Below, in pieces: positions 16,761-25,599 of a DNA stretch of 58,087 nucleotides. The stretch's first letter is position 1. Each line of letters starts with the position of its first letter. Source of the DNA: Thiogranum sp. (lineage in GTDB: Bacteria; Pseudomonadota; Gammaproteobacteria; DSM-19610). The stretch spans positions 1 through 58,087 of the forward strand of contig JASBST010000017.1 in NCBI GenBank assembly GCA_030148775.1. Direction: 5' to 3'. The translations under genes and the position numbers were made by a program. Under the pieces are notes generated by a model that was not told where the DNA came from, searched no databases, and saw nothing but the letters and a program-made list of their open reading frames with translations.

Positions 16761-18280
16761 AGCCGCTATGGGCGCTGGGCGTGGTGACCGTGCTGTGCCT
16801 CGGGGTGGTGAAACCTGCGCCGGCGGACACGACCGTCGTTCCGGTTCCGGTCACCGTCGGCTCCAAGGCGTTCACTGAATCGGTCATCCTGGGAGAAATA
16901 CTGGCCCGCCTGAGCGAACAGGCGGGCCACCCGGTCGTTCACAAAAAGCAGCTGGGCGGCACCCGTATCCTCTGGAATGCTCTGTTGAGCGGCGCGATCG
17001 ACGCCTATCCCGATTACACCGGCACCTTAATGCACGAAATCCTCGCCAAGGAGGATTTGCATACGCCCGCTCAGCTTCGACGCGCCCTGGCGCAGCGCGG
17101 TCTGCGTATGACCGGCCCGCTGGGTTTCAACAATACCTATGCGATCGCAGTGAGGGAGTCGCTCGCAACCCGGCTTCGCCTGGTAAGCGTTTCCGATCTG
17201 CGTGCCCACCCGGCCCTGGCACTGGGATTTGGCAACGAGTTCATGCACCGCGCCGACGGCTGGCCGGGCCTGCAACAGCGCTACCGTCTGCCACAGCGCA
17301 ACGTGAGGGGGCTGAACCACGACCTGGCCTACCGCGCAATAGCCGCCGGCACCCTGCAGGCGATCGACGTCTATTCGACCGACGCGGAAATTGCCTATTA
17401 CGATCTGCGCGTTCTCAAAGACGACCTGCATTACTTTCCTGACTATAGCGCGGTAGTCCTTTACCGTGCCGATCTGGAGCAACGCGCACCGAACGTGGTG
17501 ACGGGTTTCGGGCAACTCGCCGGGCGTATCGACGACGCCGCCATGCGCGCTATGAATGCGCAGGTCAAACTTCAAAGTCGCTCCGAGGCCTCTGTGGCGG
17601 CCGCGTTTTTGCAAAACGAATTCGATCTGCGGGTCAACCCGCGCCCGCAGGCGGTCTGGCAGACGCTGTGGCGCCACACGCGCGAACACCTCACGCTTGT
17701 AGGCTCGTCTTTGTCGACGGCCATTCTGTTCGCCGTCCCGCTGGGAATCCTGGCGGCGCGCAACCGACGCGCCGGTCAGGTGATACTGGGCCTGACCGGT
17801 GTGATCCAGACCATCCCCACGCTGGCGCTGTTCGTATTCATGATCCCCTTGTTGGGCATCGGTGCCTTACCGGCCCTGGCCGCGCTTTTTCTCTACAGCC
17901 TGCTGCCCATCGTTCGCGGAACCCACACCGGCCTGCAGAGTATCGCGCGCGAAATCCTGGACTCGGCAGAGGCCTTGGGACTGCCGCCCATGGCCCGGCT
18001 GCGCCTGATCGAACTGCCGCTGGCCGCGCGCAGCATTCTCGCCGGCATCAAAACGTCCGCCGTCATCAATGTCGGCGCCGCCACCATCGGCGCCCTGATC
18101 GGCGCCGGCGGCTACGGCGAACCGATACTTACCGGAATCCGTCTGGACGATGTCGGGCTGATTCTGCAGGGCGCGGTTCCAGCCGCGCTCATGGCGCTGC
18201 TGGTGCAGGGGTTGTTCGAGGCGCTCGAACGCGGCCTGTTGCCGCGCAGTCTGCGTGCATCGGCGCAAACAACCGTCTGA
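16757..18280 (+). CDS. osmoprotectant ABC transporter fused binding protein and permease
   Basis: A 507-residue fusion. A signal peptide (about 1-24) is followed by an OpuAC-type substrate-binding domain (about 30-285, beginning VGSKAFTESVILGEI and containing YPDYTGTL), then a permease with about five to six helices (about 310-500) and the EALGLPP coupling region. The order here is binding domain first and permease second. The start is GTG 16757, overlapping the ATPase stop (GTGA). Family members import glycine betaine, choline or related solutes in response to osmotic stress; the exact substrate cannot be read from sequence. Confidence 0.88.
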   Translation: MKPLWALGVVTVLCLGVVKPAPADTTVVPVPVTVGSKAFTESVILGEILARLSEQAGHPVVHKKQLGGTRILWNALLSGAIDAYPDYTGTLMHEILAKEDLHTPAQLRRALAQRGLRMTGPLGFNNTYAIAVRESLATRLRLVSVSDLRAHPALALGFGNEFMHRADGWPGLQQRYRLPQRNVRGLNHDLAYRAIAAGTLQAIDVYSTDAEIAYYDLRVLKDDLHYFPDYSAVVLYRADLEQRAPNVVTGFGQLAGRIDDAAMRAMNAQVKLQSRSEASVAAAFLQNEFDLRVNPRPQAVWQTLWRHTREHLTLVGSSLSTAILFAVPLGILAARNRRAGQVILGLTGVIQTIPTLALFVFMIPLLGIGALPALAALFLYSLLPIVRGTHTGLQSIAREILDSAEALGLPPMARLRLIELPLAARSILAGIKTSAVINVGAATIGALIGAGGYGEPILTGIRLDDVGLILQGAVPAALMALLVQGLFEALERGLLPRSLRASAQTTV

Positions 18281-18295
18281 GAGCCTCTGTCGCGA

Positions 18296-19219
18296 TCACG
18301 CCGGCCTGGACCAGCGCCTTCTAAAGCGCCCGAGTTCGGCTGCCGTGTAAAAATGTCGCGCGTACCTCGATCCGTACATTTCGTCCAGATAGTCATCGTC
18401 GAGGCGCAATCGTGCTATGAGGTTTTTATAAAGATCCCCGTAGGGCTTGCCCGCGCTGGGGTTTTCATGCGTGAGCTCGATCCCCGGGACTTCGATAAAG
18501 TCTTCCAGCACACGGTTGATGCTCCCGTTCATGTCCTCCAGCCGGATCAGCAAAGCATTGACGCCATTACCTGCATAGATCTGATAACCGCTGGCGTGAT
18601 CAAAGGCCTGCGCGTACAGATCCAGTCCCAGTACCTGGCCGAACTCACGTTCGTAGAACTGCGCCGGTCCCGCATGATCCGACCATCGGGTCAGAAACAG
18701 CTCGACCAGGATATCTGTATCCCCGGCCGGGATCTCGGTGTCAATCCCATACAACGGCGCGGCGACGTGAATCGTCCCATTCGAGCGCGCCGGCGTGAGA
18801 TATATATTCTCGAAAAACGCCGACACATTGCGCGCCACCGGATCTCTGGTCAAGGTGACGAATTTCCATTCCCCCGTGTCCGCCGCCGCTTTGATCTGTT
18901 GTTGCAGAAACGCCGAACGCCATAACAGCGGCAACGAGAGCTGCTCCTGATGCGAACGGAACAGCGCCTTCGAGTCGGCTTCGAGCCGCGTGATTATATA
19001 GTCGGATAGGAAATGAGTATGAAAAACCGGTCTTTCGTCCTGGGCTTGCGCGATTGCATTACAGACGCTGGTCGACCCCACCTTGCCCATCGTATGAACC
19101 ACCACCGGGGCTTTTGCCCGCGCTTTCCACTTTCGACGCAGCCGCTTGGTGAAACGCAGTTTTGAAAGCACATAGCTACGTTTACAGGCCGCGTCGGCGA
19201 GATCCGCTTTTAGCGTCAT
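18296..19219 (-). CDS. sulfotransferase-like / capsular polysaccharide synthesis family protein
   Basis: A 307-residue protein with a PAPS-type P-loop, VVHTMGKVGSTSV (near residue 40), and a second phosphate-binding-like segment, TLTRDPVARNVSAFFEN (near 120), the two landmarks of P-loop sulfotransferases. It resembles putative capsular polysaccharide synthesis proteins of this superfamily, which would sulfate a surface glycan. ATG 19219 is preceded by GGGGC; ATG 19231 is an alternative. It is isolated between the betaine transporter and tRNA-Ser, and its sequence looks somewhat richer in AT than its neighbours, so it may have been acquired. No glycan cluster is adjacent, so the substrate is unknown. 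Confidence 0.72.
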   Translation of the reverse strand: MTLKADLADAACKRSYVLSKLRFTKRLRRKWKARAKAPVVVHTMGKVGSTSVCNAIAQAQDERPVFHTHFLSDYIITRLEADSKALFRSHQEQLSLPLLWRSAFLQQQIKAAADTGEWKFVTLTRDPVARNVSAFFENIYLTPARSNGTIHVAAPLYGIDTEIPAGDTDILVELFLTRWSDHAGPAQFYEREFGQVLGLDLYAQAFDHASGYQIYAGNGVNALLIRLEDMNGSINRVLEDFIEVPGIELTHENPSAGKPYGDLYKNLIARLRLDDDYLDEMYGSRYARHFYTAAELGRFRRRWSRPA

Positions 19220-19604
19220 AGGCTGCCCCATTGTATCAATTGCGATGAATGGCAATTGCAGCGCCGTGCCGCGGGCACCGCTCAATGGTTTCCAATATAA
19301 AATGCAATAAGTGTTTGTCGTTTACAAATGTACGAGCCGGGTGGCATCGAGCCAGCGGGTGCCCCGACGAATCTTCTCCAAGCTCGGCTAAGCCAATGTT
19401 TTTCTTTTATTTAGAATTTCAGCTCGCGCTATCGCAGCAACGAAAGCGGCTATTTCCGATGCCGCGCCCGACGATTGAGGCGCGATATGAACCGGCCGCG
19501 GCATCGATTGCGTCAAGATAGCCGCGTGAGACCCGGCTACCGGGCTGAATTTGCGGGAAACGGAGAAACGGGGAGCGCGGGATTTTCGGGTCCCGGCTGA
19601 AGTT
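19220..19604. other. 385-nt gene-free stretch between the sulfotransferase-like gene and tRNA-Ser
   Basis: The part nearest the sulfotransferase-like gene is AT-richer and could hold its promoter, but I see no convincing -35/-10 pair. No hairpin with a U-run, repeat or attachment-site duplication of the tRNA 3' end was seen. Confidence 0.5.
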
Positions 19605-19695
19605 TGGCGGAGAGGGAGGGATTCGAACCCTCGGATCCCGCGAGGGATCACTTGATTTCGAGTCAAGCCCGTTCGGCCAGCTCCGGCACCTCTCC
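19605..19695 (-). tRNA. tRNA-Ser (anticodon CGA)
   Basis: A 91-nt gene including an encoded CCA. The acceptor arms GGAGAGG and CCTCTCC pair, the T-arm carries GGTTCGAATCC, and a long variable arm (GATCCCTCGCGGGATC) marks a class II tRNA. The anticodon arm is CTTGA CTCGAAA TCAAG, which gives anticodon CGA, reading the serine codon TCG. It stands alone on the minus strand. Confidence 0.96.
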
Positions 19696-19861
19696 AGAAA
19701 CAGATTTCAACTTGATAATCAAGGGACGGTCACACATGCTACCGTCCTAGCGGCGGCGCGGGGGTATTGTACCCCAGGGATTCGACGATGGCTAAAATTT
19801 TGCCCCATCGGCCGCTATTTCTATTAATGACTGGGCGGCATCAGCGGGTTTATTGGGTTTC

Positions 19862-21253
19862 ATGAAATTTCTGCCAGTTCTCGTCTGTCTGCTGCTTGCC
19901 GCCTGCGACCTGCGCCCCCAGACGCAGCTCGAGCGGGTACAGGACGAAGGGGTGCTGCGGGTGTTGACGCGCAACAGCGGCACCACCTATTACGAAGGCC
20001 CCTACGGCCCCACCGGAGTCGAGTACGATCTGGTGTCGGGTTTCGCCCGCTATCTCGGTGTCAAGCTCGATTTGCGTGTGCCGGACACGCTGTCGCAGAT
20101 TCTCGACGACATCCGCAGCGGTAAAGCCGATCTCGCCGCCGCCGGACTCACAGCCACCGATTCGCGCCGTGAGCAGTTGAATTTCAGCATTCCCTATCAA
20201 CAGATCACGCCGCAACTGGTGTACCGCAGCGGTACCCCGTCGCCGCAAAATCTCGACGACCTGAGGGGGACGCTCGAAGTCGTGGCACACAGCAGTCACG
20301 CCGAGCGCCTGCGTGCGCTGCAAGAGGAGTATCCCGATCTTTCATTCGTCGAAAACGATTCCCTGGAAAGCGAACAGCTGCTCAATCTGGTGTGGGAACA
20401 GGTGATCGACTATACCGTGGCCGATTCCAACGAAGTGGCCGTCAGTCGGCGTTTTTACCCCGAACTGCGCGTAGCCTTCGATATCAGCCCGCCCGAATCA
20501 CTGGCCTGGGCCTTTCCGCCGGGAGACGATCACAGTCTGCTCGATAAAGCCGACGACTATCTCCAGGCGCTGCGCAACAGCGGGCAGCTCAAACGCATAC
20601 TGGATAAATACTATGTCTATGTCTCCGACTTCGACTATGTCGGCACGCGTCGCTACATGCACCATATCGAACGCCGGCTGCCGGAGTTTCGCGCCTGGTT
20701 CGAAAAAGCCGGTAAAAAGACCGGCATCGACTGGCGACTGTTGGCGGCCATCGGCTACCAGGAATCCCACTGGAACCCCAAAGCGGTGTCGCCGACCGGT
20801 GTGCGCGGCCTGATGATGCTCACCCAGGGCACGATGAAACAGCTGGGAATCGATAAAAGCCGTCACGATCCGCAGGCCAGCATAGAAGGCGGCGCACGCT
20901 ATATCGCCCGGGTGAAACGGCGGCTGCCCAAACGCATCAAGGAACCGGCGCGCACCTGGATGGCGCTAGCCGCATACAATGTCGGTTTCGGTCATCTCGA
21001 GGACGCCCGCGTGCTGACGCAAGAAGGCGGAGACGATCCCGATAAGTGGGTCGACGTCAAGCAATATCTGCCTCTTTTGAGCCAGCAAAAGTGGTACAAG
21101 AAAACGCGCCACGGCTATGCGCGCGGCCAGGAGCCGGTGCGTTACGTGGAAAACATCCGCAGCTACTACGATATTCTGGTCTGGGTGACCGACCGTGAAC
21201 ACCCGCCGCGACCGCCTTCGCCAGCGCTGAACGTTGAATCGCCGGTGTTGTGA
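19862..21253 (+). CDS. mltF: membrane-bound lytic murein transglycosylase F
   Basis: A 463-residue lipoprotein with lipobox LLLAAC (Cys near residue 16). Residues about 30-250 form an ABC-type solute-binding (SBP_bac_3) domain and residues about 270-440 an SLT lysozyme-like domain with the catalytic Glu in IGYQESHWNP and the downstream GLMMLT and AAYNVG motifs. MltF cleaves the glycan strands of peptidoglycan to 1,6-anhydro ends from the inner face of the outer membrane. ATG 19862 was chosen; an in-frame TTG at 19853 is less likely. It ends 1 nt before the end of the convergent panC. Confidence 0.95.
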   Translation: MKFLPVLVCLLLAACDLRPQTQLERVQDEGVLRVLTRNSGTTYYEGPYGPTGVEYDLVSGFARYLGVKLDLRVPDTLSQILDDIRSGKADLAAAGLTATDSRREQLNFSIPYQQITPQLVYRSGTPSPQNLDDLRGTLEVVAHSSHAERLRALQEEYPDLSFVENDSLESEQLLNLVWEQVIDYTVADSNEVAVSRRFYPELRVAFDISPPESLAWAFPPGDDHSLLDKADDYLQALRNSGQLKRILDKYYVYVSDFDYVGTRRYMHHIERRLPEFRAWFEKAGKKTGIDWRLLAAIGYQESHWNPKAVSPTGVRGLMMLTQGTMKQLGIDKSRHDPQASIEGGARYIARVKRRLPKRIKEPARTWMALAAYNVGFGHLEDARVLTQEGGDDPDKWVDVKQYLPLLSQQKWYKKTRHGYARGQEPVRYVENIRSYYDILVWVTDREHPPRPPSPALNVESPVL

Positions 21254-21254
21254 G

Positions 21255-22097
21255 TTAGAAGATCAGGTTGTCGATCAGGCGGGCGCGACCCAGACGCGCA
21301 GCGCCAAGCACTACGCCGGAACGCGCCCCGGTACTCAACGGCCGCAGCGTTTCGGCGCTGCGCAGACTGACATAATCCGGCTCGAAGCCCAGGACGCGCA
21401 ACCGCTCCGTGGCCTCTTGCTCGATCTGTGGATACGCCGTTTCGCCGGCGGCGACCGCGGCGGCAACTTCACCCAGCGTACCATGCAGTTGCGGCGCGAT
21501 CTCGCGCTCGCGTGCCGACAGATACTGATTGCGCGAACTCAGCGCCAGACCGTCGGCTTCGCGCACCGTCTGCACACTGGCGATCTCGATTGGAAGTTTC
21601 AGATCGCGCACCATGGTTCGCACCACGCAGAGCTGCTGATAATCCTTTTCGCCGAATACCGCCACATCCGGCGCCACCAGGTCGAAAAGGCGCTTGACCA
21701 CCGTGATCACGCCGGAAAAAAAACCTGGCCGAAAAGCATCCTCGAGTCCCTGGCCGACGCTGGGCACGGCGTAACTGGCGTCGATCTGCACGGCGTGCGG
21801 GTAGATCGCCCGCACTTCGGGCGCAAACAGCAGATCGACGCCCGCGGTTTCCAGCCGCCGCCGGTCCGCTTCGAGCGTGCGCGGATAGCTCTCGTAGTCC
21901 TCACCCGGCGCGAATTGGGTGGGATTGACGAACACACTCACCACCACGCGCTCACCCAGCACCAGTGCGCGTTCGACCAGCGCCAGATGGCCGGCGTGCA
22001 GATTGCCCATGGTGGGAACGAAGGCGATACGTCGCCCGTCCGCCCGCCACGCCTCTATACGCGCGCGCAAATCGCCCAGCCCACTGATAGCCAACAT
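21255..22097 (-). CDS. panC: pantothenate synthetase
   Basis: A 280-residue enzyme joining pantoate and beta-alanine with ATP to make pantothenate (coenzyme A pathway). The nucleotide-binding HxGH motif is in PTMGNLHAGHLALV (near residue 30), with FVNPTQF, GEKDYQQL and the KMSKS-like LSSRNQYL further on. Length is typical. ATG 22097 overlaps the panB stop by one base, so the pair is translationally coupled. The complete cluster downstream of pcnB (folK, deoxynucleoside kinase, panB, panC) reads as one operon. Confidence 0.97.
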   Translation of the reverse strand: MLAISGLGDLRARIEAWRADGRRIAFVPTMGNLHAGHLALVERALVLGERVVVSVFVNPTQFAPGEDYESYPRTLEADRRRLETAGVDLLFAPEVRAIYPHAVQIDASYAVPSVGQGLEDAFRPGFFSGVITVVKRLFDLVAPDVAVFGEKDYQQLCVVRTMVRDLKLPIEIASVQTVREADGLALSSRNQYLSAREREIAPQLHGTLGEVAAAVAAGETAYPQIEQEATERLRVLGFEPDYVSLRSAETLRPLSTGARSGVVLGAARLGRARLIDNLIF

Positions 22098-22897
22098 TAC
22101 TCGAAACTATGCTCCACGTCGGGAAAACGCCCGTCCTTTACAGCCCGGACGTATTCGCTGAGCGCCGCTGGTATGTCCTCGGCGCCGCGCAGGAAGTTGT
22201 GTGAAAACACCGGGCGTTTGCCCGGGGTTATACCCAGAAGATCATAAAGCACCAGCACCTGACCGTCGCAATGCGGGCCGGCGCCGATGCCGATGGTGGG
22301 CATGGATACGGCCGCGGTGACGCGCTGCGCCAGATCCACCGGCACACACTCCAACACCAATGCCGACGCCCCGGCCTCTTCGAGACGCCGCGCGTCCTCA
22401 AGCAAACGGTCAGCGGCCGCCGGCTCCCGCCCCTGCACCCGATAACCACCCAGTTGGTGCACCGACTGCGGCGTAAGACCCAGGTGGGCACACACCGGTA
22501 TGCCGTGATCGACCAGGGCGCGCACACTGTCGAGCACCGGTTCACCGCCCTCGAGCTTGATCATATGGGCGCCGCCGCGGCGCATCAGGCGACCGGCATT
22601 GGCCAGTGCCTGAGACACGCTGGCATAACTCATGAACGGCATATCGACAATGCGCAGCGCCTGCGTACCGGCCCGGGCCACGCAGGCCGCGTGGTAAATC
22701 ATATCGGCCATGGTGACCGGCAGGGTGGTGTCGTGTCCCTGAATCACGTTGCCCAGCGAATCGCCGACCAGCACGATATCGACACCTGCCTGCTCCAACA
22801 GCCGGGTGAAACTGGCGTCATAGCTGGTCACGCAGGCGATTTTCTCTCCCTGCTGCTTGAAACGACGCAAGGTCGTCAAAGTCACTGCGGCGTTCAT
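22097..22897 (-). CDS. panB: 3-methyl-2-oxobutanoate hydroxymethyltransferase
   Basis: A 266-residue enzyme transferring a hydroxymethyl group from 5,10-methylene-tetrahydrofolate to alpha-ketoisovalerate, giving ketopantoate. Recognised by VTSYDASFTRLLEQAG at the N-terminus, the VGDSLGNVIQGHDTTLPVT motif and metal ligands around IKLEGG and CAHLGLTPQSV. The length fits PanB. The start at 22897 overlaps the end of the deoxynucleoside kinase gene by 4 nt, and the stop overlaps panC. Confidence 0.97.
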   Translation of the reverse strand: MNAAVTLTTLRRFKQQGEKIACVTSYDASFTRLLEQAGVDIVLVGDSLGNVIQGHDTTLPVTMADMIYHAACVARAGTQALRIVDMPFMSYASVSQALANAGRLMRRGGAHMIKLEGGEPVLDSVRALVDHGIPVCAHLGLTPQSVHQLGGYRVQGREPAAADRLLEDARRLEEAGASALVLECVPVDLAQRVTAAVSMPTIGIGAGPHCDGQVLVLYDLLGITPGKRPVFSHNFLRGAEDIPAALSEYVRAVKDGRFPDVEHSFE

Positions 22898-23565
22898 GGT
22901 TTTTCTCCCGACTGCGCCACGCGCAATGCCTCCGGAACCGGATTGAAGTAGTAGCGTCCGTTATTGACCCGCTTGATCTGCTCCAGCAACGCCTGGTAAT
23001 CCCGTTCGTTGTCGACCAGATTGATTTCGGCGGCATTGACGATCAAAAGGGGCGAGTCATCATAATAGTGGAAGAAACGGGTGTACGCATCGCAAAGCGA
23101 GCGCAGGTAGGCCGGCTCCATGGAGCGCTCGCTGGCGATTCCACGCTTGAGAATCCGCTTCAGTAACACATCGACCGGTGCCTGCAGGTAGATCACCAGG
23201 TCCGGCTGCGGCACATCGATGGTCAGGTGCGAATACACCTGTTCGTAGAGCTTGAATTCCTCGTGGTCGAGCGTCAACCGGGCAAACAGCCGGTCCTTGT
23301 CCATGAGGAAGTCCGCCACCCGGACCGGCTCGAACATGTCGCCCTGGCGCAACTCCTTCATCTGCTGGGCACGCTGCAGCAGGAAGAACAACTGTGTCTG
23401 CATGGCGGCGGCCCGCGGCGAGCGATAGAACCGCTCCAGAAACGGATTGTCCGCCGCGCCTTCCAGCAGCAGTTCACAGCCGAAAGACTCGGCCAGACGA
23501 CGCGCCAGACTGGTTTTACCGACACCGATCGGCCCTTCGACAACAATATATCCCGGGTTCTGCAT
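22894..23565 (-). CDS. deoxynucleoside kinase (dGK/dCK family)
   Basis: A 223-residue P-loop kinase. It has VVEGPIGVGKTSLARRLAE at the N-terminus (P-loop), a DRLFA motif near residue 90 (DRS-like), and an RGIASERSME lid-like region. Proteobacterial members often sit between folK and panB, as here, and phosphorylate deoxynucleosides for salvage; the preferred substrate is not certain. ATG 23565 was preferred over an upstream in-frame TTG at 23586 that would overlap folK. The 3' end overlaps panB by 4 nt. Confidence 0.88.
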   Translation of the reverse strand: MQNPGYIVVEGPIGVGKTSLARRLAESFGCELLLEGAADNPFLERFYRSPRAAAMQTQLFFLLQRAQQMKELRQGDMFEPVRVADFLMDKDRLFARLTLDHEEFKLYEQVYSHLTIDVPQPDLVIYLQAPVDVLLKRILKRGIASERSMEPAYLRSLCDAYTRFFHYYDDSPLLIVNAAEINLVDNERDYQALLEQIKRVNNGRYYFNPVPEALRVAQSGEKP

Positions 23566-23572
23566 AACGTCT

Positions 23573-24064
23573 TCAATCAACCTCAAGTTTGTTCATTCCG
23601 GCCGCGGAACACGCGGCGCACAACTCGGCGACGCGGCCCATACCGGGTATTCTCAGTTCGCTGTCGAGTTCGGCCAGCGGATAGAGAACGAAATTGCGGG
23701 TGGCGATACCGGGGTGCGGCACAGTCAAGCGCGCGCTGTCGATGACAGCCTGCGCGTACAGCAACAGATCCAGGTCTAGCGTGCGCGGCCCCCAATGACG
23801 TCCGCGCCGACGCGAGTGCCGCCGCTCGATGTCCTGCAGCGCGTCGAGCAGCTCCAACGCCGGCAGACTCGTCTTGAGCCAGGCCACGGCATTGACATAA
23901 TCAGGCTGGTCGGCCGGCCCCATGGGCGGATTGACATACAGCGAAGAGGCGGCGTGCAGACGACATCGCGCCGTATCCGCCAGTTCGGCCAACGCGCGTT
24001 GTATCTGTTCGACCGGATCGTTGAGATTGCTGCCAAGACCGATCCAGGCATCGACCTCAGCCAT
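23573..24064 (-). CDS. folK: 2-amino-4-hydroxy-6-hydroxymethyldihydropteridine pyrophosphokinase
   Basis: A 163-residue enzyme that transfers pyrophosphate from ATP to hydroxymethyldihydropterin in folate synthesis. The N-terminal WIGLGSNLNDP, the central RHWGPRTLDLDLLLY signature and the PHPGIATRNFVLYPL segment are diagnostic. The start ATG 24064 overlaps the pcnB stop by 8 nt; the longer open frame to 24148 lies inside pcnB. Normal length for FolK. Confidence 0.96.
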   Translation of the reverse strand: MAEVDAWIGLGSNLNDPVEQIQRALAELADTARCRLHAASSLYVNPPMGPADQPDYVNAVAWLKTSLPALELLDALQDIERRHSRRRGRHWGPRTLDLDLLLYAQAVIDSARLTVPHPGIATRNFVLYPLAELDSELRIPGMGRVAELCAACSAAGMNKLEVD

Positions 24065-25385
24065 CGACCGGCTTGCGGCGTCGCGCCCGGCGCCGCCGAC
24101 GGGACTTTTTCGGCACCGGCGCGACCAGCTTGTCGCGCTCCTCGGCATTCAGCGTCTGAAAGTGGGTCCACCACTCGGCCAGTTCCCCGTCCGCCTCGCC
24201 CACCTCGGCGCGCAACAGCAGAAAATCGTATGCAGCCCGGAAGCGCGGATGCTCCAACAAACGGTATGGCGCCTTGCCGCGACGCCGCTCAAGGCGAATC
24301 TGCAGATTCCAGATTTCACGCATCGGCAGACTGAAGCGTTTGGGCAATGAACTCACCTGCACCTGCTCGGCCGTGACCTGGTTGCCGGCCAGTTGCGCCG
24401 CCTCCAGCGGCGTGGCGCCCTGATCGCGCAACTCGCGCGCCCGCAGACGCATGGGCTCCCACAGCAGCGCGGCGTAAAGAAAAGCCGGCGTCACCGGTTT
24501 GTCCTCGCGCAGGCGCTGATCGGTATTTTCCAGCGCCCGCAGCACGAAGGTCAGCGGAAACGCATGTTCCTCCCAGCCCAGCGCCTCCTCGGTAAGAGGA
24601 AACAGGTATTTGAACATATTGTAGTGGCGCAGCAGTTCAAAGGTAGCGACCGCACAGCCGCCCAGAAACAGCTTCAGAATCTCCTCGAACAGCCGCGCCG
24701 GCGGAATATCGCCCAGCAGATGCCCCAACTCGAACATCGCCGCCTCGCCGTCCGGGTGGATGCGAAACCCGAGCTTGGCGGCAAAGCGCACGGCCCGCAG
24801 CATGCGCACCGGATCCTCGCGATAACGCTGTCGCGGATCGCCGATAAGGCGCAGGGTGCCGGCTTTCAGATCGTCCAGGCCGCCGACGTAATCGACCACG
24901 GAAAAATCCTTGATATCGTAATACAGCGCGTTGACTGTGAAGTCGCGCCGCCAGACATCGTCCTCGAGACTGCCGTAGACATTGTCGCGCAGAATGCGCC
25001 CGTCTTCGGTGTGGGCACGCACGGCGTCATCATCCCCGGCATCGCTGTCGTGGCGCGCACGAAAGGTGGCCACTTCGATCACATCCTGACCGAAGCGCAC
25101 GTGCGCCAGACGGAAGCGACGCCCGATCAGCCGGCAATTGCGAAACAGCTCCTTGATCTCGTCGGGCGTCGCGTTGGTACCGACGTCGAAATCCTTGGGT
25201 TCGCGCCCGAGCAACAGATCACGGACCCCGCCACCCACCAGAAAGCTCTGAAATCCGGCCTCTTTCAGGCGGTACAGCACTTTAAGCGCGCTGGAACTGA
25301 TGCTGGCCCGTGAAATTGCGTGCTCGGGCCGGGGGACAGTGACGGGCTGGACGCTACCGGTATCGATATCGCCTTGATTGGTCAC
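24057..25385 (-). CDS. pcnB: poly(A) polymerase I
   Basis: About 442 residues of the class II nucleotidyltransferase family, which polyadenylates RNA and speeds decay. The active-site motif is LVGGGVRDLLLGREPKDFDVGTNA with two catalytic aspartates in DFD, followed by RRFRLAHV, WRRDFTVNALYYD and ReDPVRMLRA-type motifs. The C-terminus ends in an arginine/lysine cluster (SRRRRRARRRK) typical of PcnB. The start is not certain: GTG 25385 avoids the tRNA-Glu gene that the longer frame would overlap. First gene of the folK-dNK-panB-panC operon. Confidence 0.93.
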   Translation of the reverse strand: MTNQGDIDTGSVQPVTVPRPEHAISRASISSSALKVLYRLKEAGFQSFLVGGGVRDLLLGREPKDFDVGTNATPDEIKELFRNCRLIGRRFRLAHVRFGQDVIEVATFRARHDSDAGDDDAVRAHTEDGRILRDNVYGSLEDDVWRRDFTVNALYYDIKDFSVVDYVGGLDDLKAGTLRLIGDPRQRYREDPVRMLRAVRFAAKLGFRIHPDGEAAMFELGHLLGDIPPARLFEEILKLFLGGCAVATFELLRHYNMFKYLFPLTEEALGWEEHAFPLTFVLRALENTDQRLREDKPVTPAFLYAALLWEPMRLRARELRDQGATPLEAAQLAGNQVTAEQVQVSSLPKRFSLPMREIWNLQIRLERRRGKAPYRLLEHPRFRAAYDFLLLRAEVGEADGELAEWWTHFQTLNAEERDKLVAPVPKKSRRRRRARRRKPVDG

Positions 25386-25461
25386 ATTATTTTCACTTGT
25401 TCCTGGTTCACAGACGGGTATAATACCACCCCGTCGGTCAGCAATCAGCGTCCGCCATTCC

Positions 25462-25537
25462 GCTCCGTTCATCTAGTGGCCCAGGATTCCGCCCTCTCAC
25501 GGCGGCCACAGGGGTTCGAGTCCCCTACGGAGCGCCA
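25462..25537 (+). tRNA. tRNA-Glu (anticodon CTC)
   Basis: A 76-nt gene with encoded CCA. The acceptor arms GCTCCGT and ACGGAGC pair, the anticodon arm is CCGCC CTCTCAC GGCGG giving CTC, and the T-arm has GGTTCGAGTCC. The anticodon reads GAG. Confidence 0.96.
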
Positions 25538-25599
25538 TCTTGCGGTAACATTGCGCGGTAATACTCCGGCCTGGTGAGCACCAAGCCGGGGGCCTGCGC

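Noticed and set aside
19724-19775. Two small hairpins (GGACGGT/ACCGTCC and GGGGTA/TACCCC) between tRNA-Ser and mltF
   Set aside because: Both are perfect but short and without a U-run or conserved context; no function could be assigned.
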